From NCBI RefSeq assembly GCF_963082655.1, contig NC_081555.1:92047272-92111271 (forward strand): a DNA stretch of 64,000 bases. The letters are read 5' to 3'. A program made the position numbers and the translations under genes. The stretch is from Stomoxys calcitrans (lineage: Eukaryota; Arthropoda; Insecta; Diptera; Muscidae). Positions 58,144 to 64,000 of the stretch are shown here, piece by piece; position 1 is the first letter of the stretch; the number at the start of each line of letters is the position of its first letter. The notes beneath the pieces were generated by a model. That model was not told where the DNA came from. It saw only the letters and a list, made by a program, of their open reading frames with translations, and ran no database searches.

Positions 58144-58600
58144 CACACATTCTGCACGACTTCCCCTCTTGACCAGAAAAGGAGGTGGAAACTGCGGAGG
58201 ATATAGACACAATGATCAAACGGACCACGAAGTGCAGGAAGCCAATTGGCAAACAGAGACCATCATGGTGGACCCCAGAACTGGTTGGTCTAAGGAAGGG
58301 CTGCAGGGCTGTAAGGGATTCAACAGGGCGAAAGCCACATGGGCAACACACGATTGGTACGTCTATAAGGCACACATTCTGCACGACTTCCCCTCTTGAC
58401 CAGAAATGGAGGTGGAAACTGCGGAGGATATACAATAGACACAATGATCAAACGGACCACGAAGTGCACGAAGCCAATTGGCAAACAGAGACCACCATGG
58501 TGGACCTCAGAACTGATTGGTCTAAGGAAGGGCTGCGGGGCTGTAAGGGCTTCGACAGGGCGAAAGTTTCAGGGGCACCACACGATTGGTACGTCTATAA
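58144..58600. repeat. Tandem duplication, ~228-bp unit, inside LOA-type LINE
   Basis: CACACATTCTGCACGACTTC begins units at 58144 and 58371. The second has a few substitutions and a 3-bp insertion (ATACAATAG versus ATATAG). It arose within a LINE copy. Confidence 0.85.
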
Positions 58601-58913
58601 GGCTCAGCTTAGAAAATTCAAGGGTGAGCTGAAAAAGGCTCAGAACTAATCCTGGGAGGAATTTTGCAGCTCCGTGGCGGATATATCTGAGTCCCCTAGG
58701 CTAAGGAAGATTATATCCTCAAAACATATTACGGTGGGATATGTTCAGAAGTTGGAGAATATATGGACAATGTTTAGTGAGGAAACACTAGAACTATTTG
58801 TTGACACACACTTCCCGGAAAACTCTCCAACGAACCATGTGGCTCTAGAGTAGGCTGTCACTGGTATGTTTTCGTCGGAAGTTATTGAGGAAATTGTGTC
58901 TGAGCCTAAGAGC

Positions 58914-59098
58914 TACCCTCCGTCCGTCCCTCCGTCCGTCCCTCCGTCCGTCCCTCCGTCCGTCCCTCCGTCCGTCCCTCCGTCCGTCCCTCCGTCCGTC
59001 CCTCCGTCCGTCCCTCCGTCCGTCCCTCCGTCCGTCCCTCCGTCCGTCCCTCCGTCCGTCCCTCCGTCCGTCCCTCCGTCCGTCCCTCCGTCCGTCAG
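58914..59098. repeat. 12-bp CCGTCCCTCCGT array
   Basis: About fifteen near-perfect copies of a 12-bp unit give frames of repeated P-P-S-V. The array is followed directly by GTCAGTCTGTC and DINE-like sequence, so it appears to be an expansion of the GTCC tract of a DINE head that landed next to the LINE. Confidence 0.95.
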
Positions 59099-59530
59099 TC
59101 TGTCTATATCATTATATCGGTCGAACGCGTTGAGATAGCCGTTTCAAATTTTGCACAGATACTTCCTATTGATGTAAGTAGTTGGGGATTGCAAATGGGC
59201 TATATCGGTTTAGATTTGGATATAGCTCCCATATAAACCGATCTCCTGATTTGACTTCTTGAGCCCCTGGAAACCGATTTGGCTGAAATTTTGCATATAG
59301 TGTTCTGTTATAACTTCTATAATCTTATGTAGCTCCCATATTAACCAATTTCCCGAATTGACTTCTTGAGTCCTTACAAGCCTCAATTTTTGTCAGATTT
59401 GACTGACTGAAATTTTGCACATAGTGGTCTATAACCGGATATAGCTCCTATATTTTAGCAGAATCCATGATGTTGGGTTCCCAAAATTCGGTCCGCCGAG
59501 CATAGAAAGCATTCTATACTTGTTTTATTT
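59099..59530 (+). mobile_element. DINE-1-like element, fragment
   Basis: TATCGGTCGAACGCGTTGAG, TTGCACAGATACTTCCTATTG, GATATAGCTCCCATATAAACC and a terminus at 59465-59525 (TGTTGGGTTCCCAAAATTCG, TTCTATACTTGTTT). Confidence 0.65.
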
Positions 59531-60409
59531 TTACAGATAATTAAAAATTTTATAAAAAATGTTCGTCAACTTTATTCAAAAACGGTTGAATAGTAAGGTG
59601 TGCTGGTATTTCCAAACAATCCATTCAATCCAATTCCAATTCAATCCATTGTCCAGTGTGTGTTTTGTTATCTGTGAATGGTTCTAAAATGTTAAAATTA
59701 AAATAAATCGTTGCTATCCAGCATTACTCACTTAGACTATGTATAGACGAGTAGCTAAAGGGAACCAATGGTGTGGTAAAAAGCACTTTTAGCACATAAC
59801 ATTCCCAAAACAACAATTTAGTTGTTTAAAATTTCGTTTCCATGTTTATTTGTGCTCACCATGAATTTCTTTTTTTGGTATGCCCAGCAAACTGTAGCAA
59901 CTGTGCGTGCGTGACCGTCTGTCTGCATGGTTGCCTTGTTCCAATGTAAATTAAATTGTGTCAACCAATTCTGTTTATGCAGCAATAATTTGGAGTTTTT
60001 GGTTACAGTTTGCAAACACTACATGTCCTCTAATAGCTACAGATAAAAGTCGAATAGTATGTGGATGGCGAGGATTTATGTGGTGATGTTGTTTTTGGAC
60101 ATGGATTTCACTTTTTGTGATGTTTGTTGCTCATTGATTTCAAAATGAAAATGCTTCTGGTCGAAATAAATTTTGTAACAACCTATGAGCATTTCCTTTT
60201 CAGGATATGCAACTGTAAGTTTAAAGATGGTAATAAAATTAAAATCCTATTTCAATGAATGAAAAAGTTTAAACAATTTCTATCGTGATAAAATATCATG
60301 GATAGATTTTTGACACAATTTCCTATCAAAATCATTTGGCTACGAATGTTACGAATTGGAAGTTAAAGCGAACTTTGCTCTAGCTTGCAAATATTTATTT
60401 GAATTTTTA
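59531..60409. other. AT-rich sequence without a recognisable gene
   Basis: A 65-codon frame at 60015-59818 (-) has no support. No RNA or named repeat was recognised. Confidence 0.4.
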
Positions 60410-60952
60410 TACCCACCACCGTAGGATAGGGGGTATATTGATTTAGCCATTCTATTTGCAACACATCGAAATATCAATTTCCGACCCTACAAAGTATATA
60501 TAGTTCGGATCGTCGTAAAATTCTGAGACGATTTAACGATGTCCGTATGTCTATCCGTCTATACGTCTGTCCGTCTGTCTGTCAAAAACTGAGATATTGA
60601 GCTGAAATTTGGCAAAGATACGTCTTTTTGATGCACGTTGGTTGAGTTCTTGAACGGGCCAAATCGGGCCATATTTGAATATAGCTGCTATATATACCGA
60701 TCTGCCGGTAAAGCGTCTAATGCCCATAAAGGCTTTATTTTTTATCCGATTTCGCTTAAATTTGAAACAGTGAATAGATTTAGGCCTCCCAACATTGAAC
60801 TTAAATATAGTTCAGATTGGACTATATTTAGATATAGCTGTCATATAGACCGATCTGCCGATAAGGGGTCTGAAGCCTATAAAATCTTTATTTATTATCC
60901 GATTTCGAAATCTGAAATTTGAAGCAGTGAGTAGTTTTAGGCCTCCCGATAC
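60410..60952 (+). mobile_element. Divergent DINE-like element, truncated by RTE
   Basis: Head: TATACCCACCACCGTAGGAT, AAGTATATATAGTTCGGATCG, GTCCGTATGTCTATCCGTC. Two units of the 7346-8700 type follow (ATATAGCTGTCATATAGACC), broken at 60952 by the RTE 3' end. Confidence 0.65.
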
Positions 60953-63390
60953 TTTACTTACTTTAATTGGCTATGACAGAATATTTGTTCCACTAACCGA
61001 ACGTAGAATAGCGTTCCAAGCGCCTCGATCTTCTGCGTTCATTCTAAAATCTCTGACACCAAGTTTCGAGGTGTCTCCCACATCTTGATCTTTCCATCGG
61101 GCTTTTGGTCTTCCCGGTTTGCGTGTACCACCGTGTTCGCCTTCAAAAGACTTATTTGCTGGAGCTTCTTCATCCATTCTGACAACATGACCTAGCCAAC
61201 GAAGCCGTTGTATTTTGATGCGTGTAACCATGCTATCATCGTCAAACAGCTCATACAGCTCGTGGTTCATACGTCGCCTATATTCTCCATTAACGCATAT
61301 CTCCAACTATTTTACGAAGAATCTTTCTCTCAAATGCTCCAAGCACTGCCTCATCTGCTTTCACAAGTACCCATGCTTCAGAATCATATAACAGCACGGA
61401 TAGTATCAGTGTCTTGTGTGATGTAATCTTCGTCTGTCGAGAGGTGGCCTTGTTTCTAAACTGCCTAGTTAGTCCAAAGTAGCATCTGTTTGCCAGTATT
61501 ATTCTTCGCTTAATCTCAAAACTGGTGTCATTCGTTTCGGTTAAGGCGGTGCCGAGGTAAATAAAATTACTGACTGTCTCAAAGATGTGCTTCCCAACTT
61601 TCTCCATTTTCTTTATCTGCTCGATTGTGCAAGGCTTTTTGGGAGTTGAAACCATCCATTTCGTCTTATCTCCATTTACTGCCAGACCCATTTGCATTCA
61701 CACTCTTACGATTCTTTCAAACGCTGCAGTTTCTACTTCCGGTGACCGACCTATGATATTGATGTCATTCACATCTGCATCTCGTATAATCTTCTCCAGC
61801 AACATATTAAAGAGATCACACGATAGGCTGTCTCCTTGTCTGAAATTTCGTTTAATATTAAATGATTCGGAGAGATTCTTTCCTATTCTTACTGAGGAAC
61901 GCGTATCAGCAAGTGTCATCCTGCAGAGTCTTATTAATTTTGCAGTTATACCAAACTCAGATATGGCTTGATATACCTTTGAACGTTAAGGATTATGGAA
62001 GACGGCTTTGTAGTCAACAAAGAGATGGTAGATGTTGATTTTTACTTCTCGGGTCTTTTCCAGGATTTGGCGCAGTGCGAATATCTGGTTCAGGGTGGAT
62101 TTACCAGGTCTAAAGCCGTCTTGATAGGGCCCAATTATCTCACTGGCTTTAGGTTTCAATCTTTCACACAGTACGCTCGAGAGTATCTTGTATGCGATGG
62201 GGAGGAGACTTATTCCTCTGTAGTTGGCACATTCCGTGTTGTCTTCTTTCTTGTGTACGGGACATAGTATGCTGGGGTTCAAATCATCCGATATGCGTTC
62301 TTCTTGCCAGATTGCGCAGATAATCATATGCATACGCTTTATCAGCGTGTCGCCTCCGATCTTAAATAGTTCAGTGGGTAACCCGTCGGCTCCTGCTGCC
62401 TTGTTGTTCTTTAGTCGGATCACTGCTACTTGGACCTCATTCTGACTAGGAAGTAACCATTCTATATCATCATCGGGGATTGATTCTGTGGTATCCTCTT
62501 CGCCGCCATCGTCGGACACTAGCAAAATGTTCTTTCCATAAAATGTTCATCAGATTGTGGTTCTGCGGTATCCTCTTCGCCGCCATAGTCGGACACTAGC
62601 AAAATGTTCTTTCCTTAAAATGTTCTTTCCATATCCCCAGCATGCTATCTGTGTCAGTTATCAGATTCCTTCTTTGTCTCTGCAGGAGGATGTGCCTGCA
62701 CCAAAGCCATCGGTTTGATGTTTCATTCATTGGTTGAATTTTCGGACTTTATTCTGGCTCCTATACATCTCGATTCGCTCACTCTCACGTTTTTCCATTT
62801 TCTGCACAATAGACGTTTCTCCTCTCTCCTTTTCTCCCGATACCTCTCCTTCATCTGGCGCGTTGCTGCTGATTGCAGGGTTGCTCTGTTTGCTGCATTC
62901 TGGGCTTCAGTAGAATTTCGACATTGTTAGTCGTACCATGTGTTCTCGGGGAGGCTTCCGGTGCCCAAGTACGGATTTCGCGGCATTTTCCATGGAGTTG
63001 GCCATGGATTGCCACTGCGCTGTTATATCATCGCGAGAAGGAGTGCTTTCCTCAAGCAGTTGGTTCAGTCGAGTGGAGTATGCCTTTGTCATCTGTTGTG
63101 CTTGCAGCTTTACACGTTTTACGTTTCTCGCCACACTAAGACGGGTGCGAGCCTTGCAACAAGGTATTGATCCGAATCGATGTTTGACCCTTGGATCGAT
63201 CGCGGATCTAATACGCTGGTTGAATGCCTTCCATCAATCACAACGTGATCTATTTGGTTTCTCATGTTTTGATCGGGTGACAGACATGTCGCCGTGTGAA
63301 TCCTTCGATATGGGAATCTAGTGCTCCTAATAACCATGTTTTTGCGCGGCTAAGTCTATTAGCCTCAATCCATTATCAAAAAATTCTTCG
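60953..63390 (-). mobile_element. RTE-clade non-LTR retrotransposon, degenerate
   Basis: On the - strand: 63337-63119 endonuclease end (NQIDHVVIDGRHSTSVLDPR, then SDQY where consensus has SDHY). 62525-61986 RT (LKNNKAAGADGLPTELFKIG, YRGISLLPIAYKILSS, GFRPGKSTLNQIFALRQILE, FVDYKAVFHNP in place of the usual F-D motif A). 61919-61698 (FRQGDSLSCDLFNMLLEK; the Y-A-D-D box is lost, reading N-D-I-N-I-I-G-R). 61697-60971 C-terminal part (GLAVNGDKTKWMVSTPK, RLRWLGHVVRMDEEAP, GRPKARWKDQ). A short duplication of CCGCCATCGTCGGACACTAG lies near 62505-62605. The 3' tail is TTTACTTACTTTAATTGG. Confidence 0.85.
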
Positions 63391-64000
63391 TGTAGGTTAA
63401 TTACTTTTTAGAAACCAAAATTAAACCACTTTGAATTTTCTTGAGTTTGAGTCCTGTTTACCCATGGAAGTTGGAAGTATTTTACATTAAGGGATGCAAA
63501 TACAAAAACTACAACGAATTCCTAAGCAATTTCCTCATTTAGATTTTATTGGCAAAGTTTGCGAAGTAATTTACTACACCTTTGTGCATTTGATTGATAT
63601 TTTGATGGACTACGATTGCCAAAACTATCCAAAGTTGTCTTTATTTTTCAATTTCAGCAAGTTTCGTTTTTTTTCCAAAAATGTCTAAAGCAATTGCTTA
63701 GGTTAAGTCCATTAACTTCTTCAAAGTTTGTTCGGCATTTCTGTGCAATCAATTTTGTAATTGAGAACTCTTTTTTGAAGGAGTGGAACGCACTTCAAGC
63801 ATTCCAGTATCGTACAAAGCAGCATTTTAAAGGTGCAATGGAAATTCAATTTACTGATTTTCCGTTTGAATAATTTGTCAATATATTGGGATTGCTTGAT
63901 GAGTGTTAGCTGCATACATCGGTCCGTCTGTCCCTTCGTCCTCTCGCCTATCAGTTTCATAGCTTCCTGTTTTTTATCTGCCTGGTTTAGGTTTCGTAGT
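63391..64000. other. Right-edge sequence, unassigned
   Basis: Frames at 63494-63688 and 63616-63873 on + have no recognised domain. 63915-63935 has GGTCCGTCTGTCCCTTCG, possibly a DINE trace. Nothing else was seen. Confidence 0.35.

Larger units (their letters stand above)
56571..58913 (+). mobile_element. LOA/I-type LINE, endonuclease region, split by a Tc1-like MITE and internally duplicated
   Basis: 56573-57258 encodes APE-type endonuclease in two frames: LIGCDANSHHISWGGTN, then ALAEFLNTNDLITLNIGN, FVNRIREEVLDVTICSE and H-S-F-S-D-H-R-Y (the catalytic S-D-H). A MITE sits at 57301-57897. 57900-58120 is a second endonuclease segment (VLHVTFVSKDLSEEIYDWEV, H-T-F-S-D-H-R-F), so two copies or a rearranged one meet here. 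58144-58600 is a 227-230-bp tandem duplication of the following linker. 58620-58900 continues the linker toward RT but is cut by the CCGTCCCT array. Confidence 0.7.

Noticed and set aside
58866..59138. Proline-rich frame of repeated P-P-S-V as a possible structural gene
   Set aside because: It is a 12-bp microsatellite joined to a LINE scrap and a DINE head; no start, promoter or conservation signal.

Overview
The window looks like intergenic, repeat-laden chromosome from a calyptrate (muscid-type) fly; Stomoxys or Musca relatives fit best, but the species is an inference. Evidence: short 55-62 bp introns with fly-type splice sites; a tRNA-Tyr(GUA) gene with a 25-nt intron; mariner and Tc1-like miniatures with TA target duplications; RTE, jockey, LOA/I and L2-like LINE fragments; a copia remnant; and very abundant elements whose head closely resembles Drosophila DINE-1/INE-1 (Helentron-associated) repeats. 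It is not prokaryotic: there are no operons, ribosome binding sites or CRISPR arrays.

Two protein genes stand out. At 1.8-4.0 kb on the + strand are the last three exons (707 codons) of an unrecognised coiled-coil, Ser/Glu-rich protein. At 26.8-29.6 kb on the - strand is a complete two-exon gene for a 913-residue secreted protein: a clean signal peptide followed by 18 copies of a histidine-bearing motif of the form V-P-D-x-V-K-D-I-V-x-Q-V-H-x-H-V-P-x-V-V-x-H-H. A TATA box, an initiator and a poly(A) signal can be placed for it. It is the most novel coding feature. A third host gene is the tRNA-Tyr at 20.6 kb.

Layout: 0-1.2 kb jockey-like LINE tail; 1.8-4.0 kb coiled-coil gene; 4.2-10.9 kb back-to-back DINE-like blocks with a jockey 3' scrap and an L2-like LINE; 12.2-15.1 kb RTE LINE with a tRNA-derived SINE inside; 15.1-16.3 kb DINE with a mariner miniature; 17.5-20.5 kb DINE and LOA-type LINE pieces; 20.6 kb tRNA; 21.4-26.2 kb mariner, LOA LINE and jockey LINE (split by a Tc1-like miniature); 26.8-29.6 kb His-repeat gene; 30.4-32.4 kb DINEs; 32.5-34.6 kb copia; 34.6-37.7 kb RTE; 38.6-41.1 kb DINE with SINE, then an RTE with an inverted 5' part; 42.9-44.3 kb exact-looking 718-bp tandem duplication; 44.5-49.9 kb DINEs, one holding three separate insertions; 50.2-55.7 kb LINE scrap, DINEs, a 17-bp minisatellite, (AT)n and a SINE; 56.6-58.9 kb LOA endonuclease region with a Tc1-like miniature; 59-61 kb DINE; 61-63.4 kb RTE.

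The mobile elements are nearly all broken. Their value is historical: several insertions sit inside other repeats whose empty versions are also in this window, so order of insertion and target-site duplications can be read directly.
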